From the NCBI RefSeq assembly GCF_000702945.1, contig NZ_JNLE01000005.1, positions 992,001 through 1,056,000 on the forward strand: 64,000 nt of DNA, read 5' to 3'. Source of the DNA: Clostridium sp. KNHs205 (GTDB lineage Bacteria; Bacillota; Clostridia; Lachnospirales; Lachnospiraceae). The notes under the pieces were generated by a model. That model was not told the origin of the DNA and ran no database searches. It saw nothing but the letters and a program-made list of their open reading frames with translations. Made by a program: the position numbers and the translations under genes. Numbering within the stretch: the first letter of the stretch is position 1; the number at the start of each line of letters is the position of its first letter. Below are positions 53,323-61,683 of the stretch, in pieces.

Positions 53323-54013
53323 TTTTGTATCCTACTCCCCATACTGTTTTGATTATTTGCGCATTTCTGGAATCCATCTCTATCTTTTCCCTGAGTCTTC
53401 TGATATGCACCATCACTGTATTATTAGCCTCATACATCTTTTCATTCCACACTCTTTCAAAGATTTCATCGGTGGAAAAGACTCTGCCCGGATTGCTTGC
53501 CAAAAGATACAATATATCAAATTCAATAGGTGTCAGTTTAACATCCCTGCCATATGAAACAACCCTGTGATCCTCTTTGTTGATTACCAGATGATTAATG
53601 GCTATTTCCTTGTCTGCTTTATCTTCGTGAGAACTGGGATTGAACTTTGTAAACCGCCTGAGCTGGGATTTCACTCTGGCCGTAAGCTCCAGGGGATTAA
53701 AAGGTTTGATTACATAATCATCAGCACCTGTTCCAAGCCCTATGATCTTATCCAGGTCAGCTGACTTGGCACTGAGCATAATAATAGGTATGGTACTGGT
53801 CTCCCTTATTGTCTTACACATACTAAGCCCATCGGTTCCTGGCATCATGATATCCAATATAATTAATTTGATATCTTCTTTTTTCAAGATATCATAACCT
53901 TCTTTTGCATTAAACGCTTTAAAAACCTGATAACCGTCTCCGATTAAATGTATTTCCACCAGTTCAGCAATTTCTCTGTCGTCATCCACAACTAAAATGC
54001 TTGTCTGTTCCAT
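53312..54013 (-). CDS. OmpR/PhoB-family response regulator
   Basis: A 233-residue DNA-binding regulator. The receiver domain (1-120) has the acidic pocket VVDDD, the phospho-acceptor Asp in LIILDIMMPG, and the conserved Lys of YVIKPF. The C-terminal winged helix (about 135-232) ends in VWGVGYKIEK, typical of the Trans_reg_C family. AAAGGAAG precedes the ATG. It is the first gene of the operon and presumably controls it, together with the kinase encoded next. Confidence 0.95.
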   Translation of the reverse strand: MEQTSILVVDDDREIAELVEIHLIGDGYQVFKAFNAKEGYDILKKEDIKLIILDIMMPGTDGLSMCKTIRETSTIPIIMLSAKSADLDKIIGLGTGADDYVIKPFNPLELTARVKSQLRRFTKFNPSSHEDKADKEIAINHLVINKEDHRVVSYGRDVKLTPIEFDILYLLASNPGRVFSTDEIFERVWNEKMYEANNTVMVHIRRLREKIEMDSRNAQIIKTVWGVGYKIEK

Positions 54014-54066
54014 TCTGATCTTCCTTTCTTTGAATCTTTTTACTATTCGAACACCCTACGGTATTG

Positions 54067-54253
54067 CATGGCCTTTTTCTATGGATTTGTTCCAGGACTT
54101 TTATACTCCATTGCTTATATGCTATGGCTTTTATTCCATGGCTTTTAATTCTAAAGCTTTTATTCCATGGTTATTATTCTATAGCTTTAATTCTATGGTT
54201 TTAACTTTTGATTCCATAGTTTTTAATCCTTGGCTTTTAATTCTATTGCTTTA
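54067..54253. repeat. 14-15-bp degenerate tandem repeat upstream of the two-component operon
   Basis: The unit is close to ATGGCTTTTATTCC on the plus strand. About nine successive units can be read from 54124 onward (ATGGCTTTTATTCC, ATGGCTTTTAATTCT, AAAGCTTTTATTCC, ATGGTTATTATTCT and so on), mostly 14 or 15 bp long with one longer unit. Fainter copies reach back to 54067. It occupies the region where the operon's promoter and leader should be. Confidence 0.75.
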
Positions 54254-54662
54254 GATACAAGTCCCATACTTTATCCATAATGCTCTGTTTCATATAAGTT
54301 AAGCTTTAGTTTAACCTTTATTTCCTGCAAAAATGCCAATACATGTTTGAGAACTCTACTGACCTCCCACTTTGGGGTGTCTGTGCAGCACTTAGAAACA
54401 CCGCACCGCTGCCTCCAAAAATTGTGCCTTGCTTTCTGTACAGATTACAACAAACCGGAACACTCAGTCTTGTACAAGCAGTTTCAACGCCTTGTCTTTT
54501 CACTTAATTATTCATATAATGGTCACAAACTTTCCTTCAACTTATATATCACTATCTATGTTCACTCTAACATAGTTTATATGAAAAAGTCTTTACTTTT
54601 TTCTTAAAACTAAAATAAGCTGCTGCAAAATAGTCACTTAGGAACTATTCTACACCAGCTGT
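54254..54662. other. Spacer between the two-component operon and rnpB
   Basis: No supported gene. A GACTATTTTG/AATAGTTC segment near 54628-54652 may form the rnpB terminator hairpin on the minus strand, followed by a T-rich stretch. Small frames here lack ribosome binding sites. Confidence 0.35.
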
Positions 54663-55045
54663 ATGAGCAGCACTATAAGCCGAGTTCTGTATCAAATGGT
54701 CATCTATCTTTGCCACATGTTACCATGTGGCTCGCCGTAAGCGCCAGGAAATCCTGGTCTTATCAGCTGCGACCTACCCAAAAGCACGACGGGCCGCCGT
54801 ATCGCTTTTCATTCGGTCTTGCTTCGAGTGGGGTTTACATATGCCCTGTGTGTTACCACCCAGGCGGTGGGCTCTTACTCCACCATTCCACCCTTACCGG
54901 GAAATCCCGGCGGTATATTTCTATTGCACTTTCCTTAGAGTCGCCTCCACCGGACGTTATCCGGCACTCTGCCCTGCGAAGCTCGGACTTTCCTCACCTA
55001 TGGCCTTTCGGCAGCTTATAGGCGCGACCATCTGTGCTACTCACA
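54663..55045 (-). ncRNA. rnpB: RNase P RNA
   Basis: Catalytic RNA that trims tRNA 5' ends. On the minus strand the conserved P4 sequence GAGGAAAGTCCGAGCTTC appears near the 5' end and the matching ACAGAACTCGGCTTATAG near the 3' end. The ends pair as helix P1: GAGTAGCAC with GTGCTGCTC (one G-U pair). Internal landmarks such as GTGCCGGATAACGTCCGG and GGGTAGGTCGC fit an A-type bacterial RNase P RNA. Length is about 380 bases, normal for bacteria. The exact ends are estimated from P1. It is preceded by a good promoter. Confidence 0.95.
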
Positions 55046-55052
55046 ATTTTTT

Positions 55053-55081
55053 ATTTTAACACGCAAAAAACAGATTGTAAA
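55053..55081 (-). promoter_or_regulatory. rnpB promoter
   Basis: On the minus strand TTTACA (55081-55076) and TAAAAT (55058-55053) are 17 bases apart. Transcription would begin at about 55046, exactly at the predicted P1 helix. Confidence 0.8.
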
Positions 55082-55153
55082 GGGGTTTTTCATCATTCTT
55101 ACTGGCAAACTCTTGAAGAATAGTCACTACAGCAGACAATGTGTTTACTCCAA

Positions 55154-56815
55154 TCATACCTTAAAGCAGCTTCCGCCGATAAATTCCTTTAGTATAGAAT
55201 GTTTTGGCACAACATCGCTGTTGACACCCAGAAAGTAGTCAAGGAATTTCAACATACGTTTGGCTTCCATGTATTCCTCTGATTCCCTTGAAACACCAAA
55301 GAGTACAGGCTCTGCATAGGATTTTAAGATGGCAAGCTCATATATCAGGGCAGAATTGAACATAATATCAGCTTCTTCCTGATAAGGAAAGATATTCTGT
55401 TCTTCCCCTCTTCTTACAGAAGGCCACATACTGATGGTTTTCGTTCCATCTGCTCCTCTGGTCCTTGCATCTCTTACCATTCTTCTGAGAAGACGTAAAT
55501 CAGTGGTGGGTATACGATTGTGCTCATCAATATTTAGTGCTGTCAGTGCGCTGATATATATTTTAAACTTGCTTTCTTTGGGCAGGCTGTAGGAAAGCTT
55601 GTCATTAAGTCCGTGTATTCCTTCAATGACCAGTATATCATGAGGCCCAAGGGTTTTATAGTTTCCCTTATATTCTCTGTGCCCGGTCAAAAAGTTAAAG
55701 CTTGGCAGTTCAACGGTCTTTCCTTCTAACAGCGCTGACATGTCACGGTTAAAGCTCTCCGTATCAATTGCTTCCAGTGCCTCGTAATTTGGCTTTCCGT
55801 CTTCATCCAACGGCGTCAGGTCTCTTTCCACGAAATAGTCGTCCACGCCAATAGGGTGTGGAACCAATCCATGAGTCTTTAGCTGAATGGATAGACGGTG
55901 GGAAAAGGTGGTCTTACCGGAGGAGGAGGGACCTGCTATCATAACTAACTTCTTGCCGGATTCTTTTATCATGGCAGCGATTTCGCCGATTTTCATTTCC
56001 TGGAACATTTCCTGGGTAAGGATCAGTTCATTAAGCTTACCGGCTACGATTGCTTCGTTTAAGGCTCCAACGGTATCAATTTCCATTGTCTGTGCCCATT
56101 CATTGGATTCTTTCAGGGTTTGATATAATTTTTCAGGAAATACAAAAGGCTGAAGCTGTCTTGGTTTCTTTTTATCTGGCATAATAAGTATCAGCCCTTC
56201 ATCCTTTTGGATCAGGTCAAACCACTGAAGCATACCGGTGCTGGGCGGCATATATCCGTAATAATAATCCTCAAAACCTTCCAGGTTATAGATATTGGTC
56301 TTTGAAACACGTCTGTAACGGAACAATTTTTCCTTGTCATACATTGCATAAGATTTAAAGAGTTCAATAGCATCATCTGTTCCGATGGTTTTCTTCACAA
56401 AGGGAAGGTCCTTCTCTATATAACTTCTCATCTTCAGCTTGATCTTATCCGCTAACTCTTTTGTCACAGGTAAATTCATTATGGGCTGGCAGTAGATGCC
56501 TTCTTTCAGAGAGTATTCCACATATACCTTATCAATATTTTCTTTTCCTACAATACTGTAAATTGCTTTCATAAATACCAGTATCATTCCTCTGGTATAG
56601 GTTTTGTGCCCTGCGTCTTCTCCGGTAGTCACAAAACGAATCTTACAGTCTTTTTGTACCTTTTTTGTTAACTCTCTCAGTTTATTGTTAACAAGAGCAA
56701 GAATAAAGTCACCGCCGTCCTTTGGTGTATCTTCACGGCTGATTTCTAAAAGGCTCGTTCCTTTCGGATATTCCTTTATAACACCATCTATCTCAACTTT
56801 TACGTATTCATCCAT
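55154..56815 (-). CDS. TGS-domain nucleoside kinase, uridine-kinase-like
   Basis: A 553-residue cytoplasmic protein. Residues about 1-65 are a TGS domain and the following 150 resemble the second N-terminal domain of threonyl-tRNA synthetase. The C-terminal 270 residues are a P-loop kinase of the uridine kinase/phosphoribulokinase family with GPSSSGKTTFSHRL, GVDDYFVERDLTPLDEDG and VIEGIHGLN. This fused form is widespread in Clostridia and is usually annotated as nucleoside kinase; its true substrate is not settled. I chose the ATG at 56815. A second ATG at 56827 lies only one base after AAAGG, too close, while 56815 lies about 12 bases from it, so the start is moderately sure. Confidence 0.88.
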   Translation of the reverse strand: MDEYVKVEIDGVIKEYPKGTSLLEISREDTPKDGGDFILALVNNKLRELTKKVQKDCKIRFVTTGEDAGHKTYTRGMILVFMKAIYSIVGKENIDKVYVEYSLKEGIYCQPIMNLPVTKELADKIKLKMRSYIEKDLPFVKKTIGTDDAIELFKSYAMYDKEKLFRYRRVSKTNIYNLEGFEDYYYGYMPPSTGMLQWFDLIQKDEGLILIMPDKKKPRQLQPFVFPEKLYQTLKESNEWAQTMEIDTVGALNEAIVAGKLNELILTQEMFQEMKIGEIAAMIKESGKKLVMIAGPSSSGKTTFSHRLSIQLKTHGLVPHPIGVDDYFVERDLTPLDEDGKPNYEALEAIDTESFNRDMSALLEGKTVELPSFNFLTGHREYKGNYKTLGPHDILVIEGIHGLNDKLSYSLPKESKFKIYISALTALNIDEHNRIPTTDLRLLRRMVRDARTRGADGTKTISMWPSVRRGEEQNIFPYQEEADIMFNSALIYELAILKSYAEPVLFGVSRESEEYMEAKRMLKFLDYFLGVNSDVVPKHSILKEFIGGSCFKV

Positions 56816-56973
56816 ATTAATAACCATGCCTTTCTCACAGACTGCAATCCTTGGCTGCAGACATAAATTGTCTGTGTAATACAAGGAAAATATCACTTTG
56901 TACACAGTTAACCTGCATACAAAGTGAATTATCTATGTTAAACAATATATTCAGCTTCTTTTACCTGAGCACC

Positions 56974-57675
56974 TTAATTATTAAAATAATTAAGAGCTGC
57001 ATGTATTAAGGCAAGATCCCTTCGGATTTCTTCCAGTCTTTTATTGCTTCCGGCGGTATCTGTATCCCTTAATGATTCTTCTACCTGTTCTTTTAAACGT
57101 TCTTCTCTTAGCAGATATTCTTCTACCAAAGGGCCGCCACTCTCTAGGAGCTTCTTTCCATATAAATAAAACAGCTCTTGATCATAGCTTTCCTTCACCG
57201 GGTCCTTTAATGCTTTAATAATGATATAGTATTTGTCATCTTCTTTTACCATTTTTTCAGACTCAATTCTATATCCACTTGTATGAAGATGCCTGCGTAC
57301 CAGAAAGATTTCTGATTGAGGTTGAAGAATCAACTCCTTAACTTCTTTTAAAGCCGACTCACCTTCTGTTAATATCCGGACCATCAAGGCTCCACCCATA
57401 CCGGCAATAACAACTGTATCCGCTTCACCGGGGTTTAACCTGGCAAGTCCGTCGGATAGTCTTGTTTCTATTCTGTCTTCCAGCCCTCTGATCTCAATAT
57501 TTTCCCTGGCTTTACTTAAAGGGCCTTTATTAACATCCATGGCAACCACCCTGGGCGCGATGTTATTCTCTGCCAGATGTATGGCTATGTAGGCGTGGTC
57601 GCATCCTACATCTGCAACCCTGTTTCCTCCTGTAACAGAATCTGCAACAGTTTTTAAACGTAATGATAATTGCAT
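56974..57675 (-). CDS. trmK: tRNA (adenine-22-N1)-methyltransferase
   Basis: SAM-dependent enzyme that methylates N1 of A22 in the D-loop of some tRNAs. The 233-residue protein has the SAM motif VADVGCDHAYIAIHLAE (20-36), the acidic VVAMDVNKGPL and the conserved VIAGMGGALMVRIL, followed by a helical C-terminal domain, as in B. subtilis TrmK. CAGGAGA precedes the ATG. Location just downstream of rpoD is conserved in Firmicutes and supports the call. Here the two genes are separated by a 520-bp repeat-filled spacer instead of the usual short gap. Confidence 0.94.
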   Translation of the reverse strand: MQLSLRLKTVADSVTGGNRVADVGCDHAYIAIHLAENNIAPRVVAMDVNKGPLSKARENIEIRGLEDRIETRLSDGLARLNPGEADTVVIAGMGGALMVRILTEGESALKEVKELILQPQSEIFLVRRHLHTSGYRIESEKMVKEDDKYYIIIKALKDPVKESYDQELFYLYGKKLLESGGPLVEEYLLREERLKEQVEESLRDTDTAGSNKRLEEIRRDLALIHAALNYFNN

Positions 57676-57719
57676 GCTGTCTCCTGAATCGTTTTATATA
57701 TTCTCTAAGTACTTTTGTT

Positions 57720-58090
57720 GCAGTACTTTCTCTCAGCCACACTTGTGCCTTCGTATAATGTCAGACTTGTACTTTCTTCTCATTTACACTTTTACATTCT
57801 TCTCATGTAGACTTGTACTTTCTTCTCATGTAGACTCGTACTCTCTGCTCATGCACACTTGTACTTTCTGTTCATGTAAGACTTGTATTTCTGCTTATGC
57901 ACACTTGTACTTTCTGTTCATGCATACTGACTTTCTGCTCATGCACATTTGCACTTTCTTCTCATGTAGACTTGTATTTCTACTCATACACACTTATGCT
58001 ATCTTCTCGTTTACAACTTATACTTTCTTCTCATTTACACCTGTATTTCCTTCTCATATGGGCCCCTACTTTCACATATATACTCGTGTT
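57720..58090. repeat. About 23-bp degenerate tandem repeat between rpoD and trmK
   Basis: The unit is close to ACTTGTACTTTCTTCTCATGTAG on the plus strand. About 14 copies of 20-25 bp follow one another from 57765 to about 58090, with less regular copies from 57720. Changes are mostly substitutions (TTCTTCTCAT, CTGCTCAT, CTGTTCAT) and small indels. On the strand of the rpoD transcript it is purine-rich. A 172-codon plus-strand frame crosses it but has no ribosome binding site. Confidence 0.9.
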
Positions 58091-58197
58091 TTTTCTTTCT
58101 ATTGCACATTAATCTTAATTTGTGCTTGCTGTACTAAGAAACGTTTCGGACGAAAATACAAGTTACCTCATCTATACTGCGTTATATTATAAACTCT

Positions 58198-59286
58198 TTA
58201 TTCCAAATAGTCCTTTAACTTACGGCTTCTGCTGGGATGTCTTAATTTGCGGAGAGCTTTGGCTTCAATCTGTCGGATTCTTTCTCTTGTCACATTGAAT
58301 TCCTTCCCTACTTCCTCTAAGGTCCTGGCTCTGCCATCGTCCAGACCAAAGCGCAGTCTTAACACCTTCTGCTCTCTGTCCGTAAGAGTACCAAGGACAT
58401 CAAAGAGCTGTTCCTTTAACAGCGTAAAGGCCGCAGCATCTGCAGGCACGGGAACATTGTCATCCTGAATAAAATCTCCCAGATGGCTGTCTTCCTCTTC
58501 GCCGATAGGTGTCTCAAGAGATACCGGCTCCTGGCTGATTTTTTGAATTTCACGCACCCTGTCAACAGGTACATTCATTTCTTCCGATACTTCCTCCGGC
58601 GTTGGTTCTCTCCCCAGCTCCTGTAGTAACTGTCTCTGCACTCTTATCAGTTTATTAATTGTCTCCACCATATGCACCGGTATACGAATGGTTCTGGCCT
58701 GATCCGCAATGGCTCTGGTGATAGCTTGTCTGATCCACCAGGTTGCATAGGTGCTGAATTTAAACCCTTTGGTATAATCAAATTTCTCAACTGCTTTAAT
58801 AAGTCCTAAATTTCCTTCCTGAATGAGGTCAAGAAACATCATCCCTCTTCCTACATAACGCTTTGCAATACTTACCACCAGTCTCAGATTGGCTTCTGCC
58901 AGTCTTTTCTTGGCATCTGTGTCCCCTACCTTCATTCTTCGTGCCAGTTCGATTTCTTCATCGGCACTTAAGAGAGGAACCTTCCCGATTTCTTTTAAGT
59001 ACATTCTTACAGGGTCATCTATGGCGATTCCCTCCGGTATGGAAAAGTCTATCTCTTCTATATCCTCTTCGTCTTCTATCAGGATATCCTCTTCCTCCGT
59101 CATGCGAAGCACATCCACATTATTTAATTCCAGGAACTCATAGATTCTTTCAATCATAACGGAATCCAGTTCAAAATCAGCAAAAAAATCATTTATTTCC
59201 TGAAATTCAAGAACATTCTTTTTCTTCTTGGCAAATACCAGAAGTTCTTTTAACTTTTCAGTGAATTTAACCATATTCTCATCCAT
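58198..59286 (-). CDS. rpoD: Primary sigma factor RpoD (SigA)
   Basis: Housekeeping sigma-70 factor that directs RNA polymerase to promoters of the TTGACA/TATAAT kind seen in this window. The 362-residue protein is of the compact Firmicutes type without the large non-conserved insert. Region 1.2 is around DDPVRMYLKEIG, region 2 has GLIKAVEKFDYTKGFKFSTYATWWIRQAI, region 3 has RIPVHMVETINKL, and region 4 ends in TLEEVGKEFNVTRERIRQIEAKALRKLRHPSRS. AAGGAGG precedes the ATG. It lies just downstream of dnaG, a classical arrangement. Confidence 0.98.
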   Translation of the reverse strand: MDENMVKFTEKLKELLVFAKKKKNVLEFQEINDFFADFELDSVMIERIYEFLELNNVDVLRMTEEEDILIEDEEDIEEIDFSIPEGIAIDDPVRMYLKEIGKVPLLSADEEIELARRMKVGDTDAKKRLAEANLRLVVSIAKRYVGRGMMFLDLIQEGNLGLIKAVEKFDYTKGFKFSTYATWWIRQAITRAIADQARTIRIPVHMVETINKLIRVQRQLLQELGREPTPEEVSEEMNVPVDRVREIQKISQEPVSLETPIGEEEDSHLGDFIQDDNVPVPADAAAFTLLKEQLFDVLGTLTDREQKVLRLRFGLDDGRARTLEEVGKEFNVTRERIRQIEAKALRKLRHPSRSRKLKDYLE

Positions 59287-59344
59287 TATTTATCCATCCT
59301 CCTTGCTCATTCCAGTATGAAAATTCAGTTTAATTACTAGTATT

Positions 59345-61129
59345 TTAACCACAGTCCAGGGAAATATGCAATTTCTGTAAGCCCGTCTGCTCCTTTATGA
59401 TACCCTGAAGTGTCTGAATATCATTTTGCTCAATGGCCTCCTTACTCTGCTTGTCCAGGCTGTTCTTCTTAATTCTTTGTACTGTTTCATTTAAAGCCTT
59501 TTCTTTTTCCTTGCTGCCCATTTCACTGCTTAGCTCCAGGCTAAACAGTGCCGCTGCTTCCTTTTGTTCTTCTTTGCTTTCAAAATGATTAAGAATCTTG
59601 GCAGGTATAACCTTACCCTCCTTCTCATATTGATCGAATAAAAGCTCGGCTGCCTGTTTGTACAAATCTTCTGTAAAATCCCTGGGTGTTATAATACCCT
59701 TGATTTTCTCAAAGAGCCTTAAATCATCTATAAGCCAGGTTAACAGTATCCTTTGGGACTGCCGCATTCCTTCCATGGGCAGGTTCTTATTTCTATCCTT
59801 AATAGTATGCTCTTTTGGTTTATAGCTGTCGCCGGTTCCAAGTCTGGCACCGTAACTATTCACCAGCTTGCGTAAATTGTCAAAACCGATTTCATATTTG
59901 GCTGAAACAGCCTCTATATAAATATTTCTCTCGATTTCCTCGGTAAACTGCAGCATTTTCTTTGCTGTTTCATTAAAGAATTTCGTTTTCTGCTCCGGGT
60001 CATTCATGTCAAAATCCCGCTCTGTTACCTCCACTTCAAAGAGAAAGGAATTTTTAGCAGTTTCTATCCGTTTTTGAAATTCCTCGGCCCCCAAGGCTTT
60101 GATAAATTCATCCGGGTCTTTATACGGCTTCATATCAATAACCTTTACCGTTAAGCCCACGTCTTTCAGGATTGGTATAGCTCTTAAAGCTGCCTTGGTA
60201 CCAGCCGCATCACTATCGTAAGTTAACAATACTTCTCCCGTATACCGCTTAATAAGGTTAGCCTGTAACCCCGTAAAAGCAGTTCCAAGGGATGCCACTG
60301 CATTGGTAAACCCTGCCTGATGAAGTGCTATTACATCCATATAACCTTCGCAGATAAGAAAATTTGATTTTCTTGAGGTTCTTGCAAAATTAAGGCCATA
60401 CAGGTTTCTGCTCTTATCAAAGAGTTTGGTCTCCGGTGAATTTAAATACTTGGGAAGTCCATCCCCCATTACACGTCCGCCAAACCCGATAACACGGCTA
60501 TTCGCATCCATAATAGGAAACATGACTCTGTTCCAGAATTTGTCGTATACCTTGTGTTTCTCATCAAAGCTTACAAGTCCCGACTCCCTTAAAACCTCAT
60601 CGTCATAGCCCAAATGTTTTAAATACTTATAAATGTCATCTCCTGTCTGGTTGGAGTATCCAAGTCCGAATTTCTTTATGGTATCCTCCGATAACTGCCT
60701 GTTTACCAGGTAGTCCATGGCAGCTTGTCCTCTGGGAGATTTTAATTGAAAGTAATAATACTTGGCGGCTTCTTTATTTATCTCTAACAGTCTTGCCTTT
60801 AAGCCTGCCTGACGTCTGGCTTCTTCACTGATTTCAGCTTCCGGCAGTGTTACACCGACTCTGCCCGCCAGATATTTGAGAGCCTCTACAAAGGTGTAGT
60901 TCTCATACTCCATAATAAAGGTAAATACATTGCCTCCTACACCGCAGCCAAAGCAGTGATACATCTGTTTAGAGACACTGACGCTAAAGGAAGGAGATTT
61001 CTCACTGTGAAAGGGGCACAGTCCCATATGGCTGCTGCCTTTCCGCTGTAATTTCACATAGGAACTGATTACATCTACTATGTCATTCTTCTGTCTTACT
61101 TCTTCTACCAGTTCTTCCGGATAAAACAT
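59345..61129 (-). CDS. dnaG: DNA primase
   Basis: Makes RNA primers for DNA replication together with the replicative helicase. The 594-residue protein has the CHC2 zinc-binding domain (Cys38, His41, Cys59, Cys62), the primase core, and the TOPRIM metal site FLICEGYMDVIALHQAG with LTYDSDAAGTKAA. The C-terminal 150 residues form the helicase-interaction domain. AAGGAG precedes the ATG. It is followed 58 bases later by rpoD, so the two form the conserved macromolecular-synthesis unit. Confidence 0.98.
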   Translation of the reverse strand: MFYPEELVEEVRQKNDIVDVISSYVKLQRKGSSHMGLCPFHSEKSPSFSVSVSKQMYHCFGCGVGGNVFTFIMEYENYTFVEALKYLAGRVGVTLPEAEISEEARRQAGLKARLLEINKEAAKYYYFQLKSPRGQAAMDYLVNRQLSEDTIKKFGLGYSNQTGDDIYKYLKHLGYDDEVLRESGLVSFDEKHKVYDKFWNRVMFPIMDANSRVIGFGGRVMGDGLPKYLNSPETKLFDKSRNLYGLNFARTSRKSNFLICEGYMDVIALHQAGFTNAVASLGTAFTGLQANLIKRYTGEVLLTYDSDAAGTKAALRAIPILKDVGLTVKVIDMKPYKDPDEFIKALGAEEFQKRIETAKNSFLFEVEVTERDFDMNDPEQKTKFFNETAKKMLQFTEEIERNIYIEAVSAKYEIGFDNLRKLVNSYGARLGTGDSYKPKEHTIKDRNKNLPMEGMRQSQRILLTWLIDDLRLFEKIKGIITPRDFTEDLYKQAAELLFDQYEKEGKVIPAKILNHFESKEEQKEAAALFSLELSSEMGSKEKEKALNETVQRIKKNSLDKQSKEAIEQNDIQTLQGIIKEQTGLQKLHISLDCG

Positions 61130-61327
61130 GTCTTCTCCTTTTCCTTTTAAATGTAGATCATATATCTTATATTTGCTTCTTTGTAACTTGATTCACTGAT
61201 TTATTGTAGTCTTGTACTTCAGCATTTCAACTTAAATAAATTATTTCATTTTTTCTGATTTAATTTTAGTTTAGCTTTAAGCTATAATCTGGTTTGTTTC
61301 ATCTATTGTTCATTTATGATGTGATAT

Positions 61328-61582
61328 TTTTATCTTAACTTTTTGTCTTATCTTTATGTCTAATCTTTTTATCTTATTTTTTTTCCTATTTTTTTTATCT
61401 TATTTTTTTCTTATATTTATATTTTTTTCTTATATTTATATCTTATCTTTTTGGGTCTTATCTTTGGTCTTTTCTTTGGTCTTATCTTTGGTCTTATCTT
61501 CTTATATAACCTTTTATCTTATCTTTTTCGTCTAATATCTTCTTTTGTCAAAACTTTTTATCTATCTTTTTATCTTATATTA
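61328..61582. repeat. About 12-bp degenerate tandem repeat between dgt and dnaG
   Basis: The unit is close to TCTTATCTTTTT. The best part is GGTCTTATCTTT at 61454, 61466, 61478 and 61490, exactly 12 bp apart. Around it TTATCTTATTTTT-like variants continue in both directions. The plus strand is nearly pure pyrimidine, so a dnaG leader transcript would be purine-rich. It fills about half of the 550-bp gap upstream of dnaG. Confidence 0.85.
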
Positions 61583-61683
61583 AAAATTCTTCCATTATAA
61601 TAATTTACCTGTTTTCTAATTATGATTTTCTACAACTAAAGATATCTAAACTATTTGTATTCTATCATTTTACATCTCTTAAA

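Noticed and set aside
54710..55059. Overlapping plus-strand reading frames of about 100 codons
   Set aside because: They lie antisense to the RNase P RNA, whose conserved GC-rich sequence keeps frames open by chance.
57674..58192. Plus-strand 172-codon gene between rpoD and trmK
   Set aside because: It is a by-product of the 23-bp array, with no start signal; Ser/Cys/Phe-rich low-complexity product.
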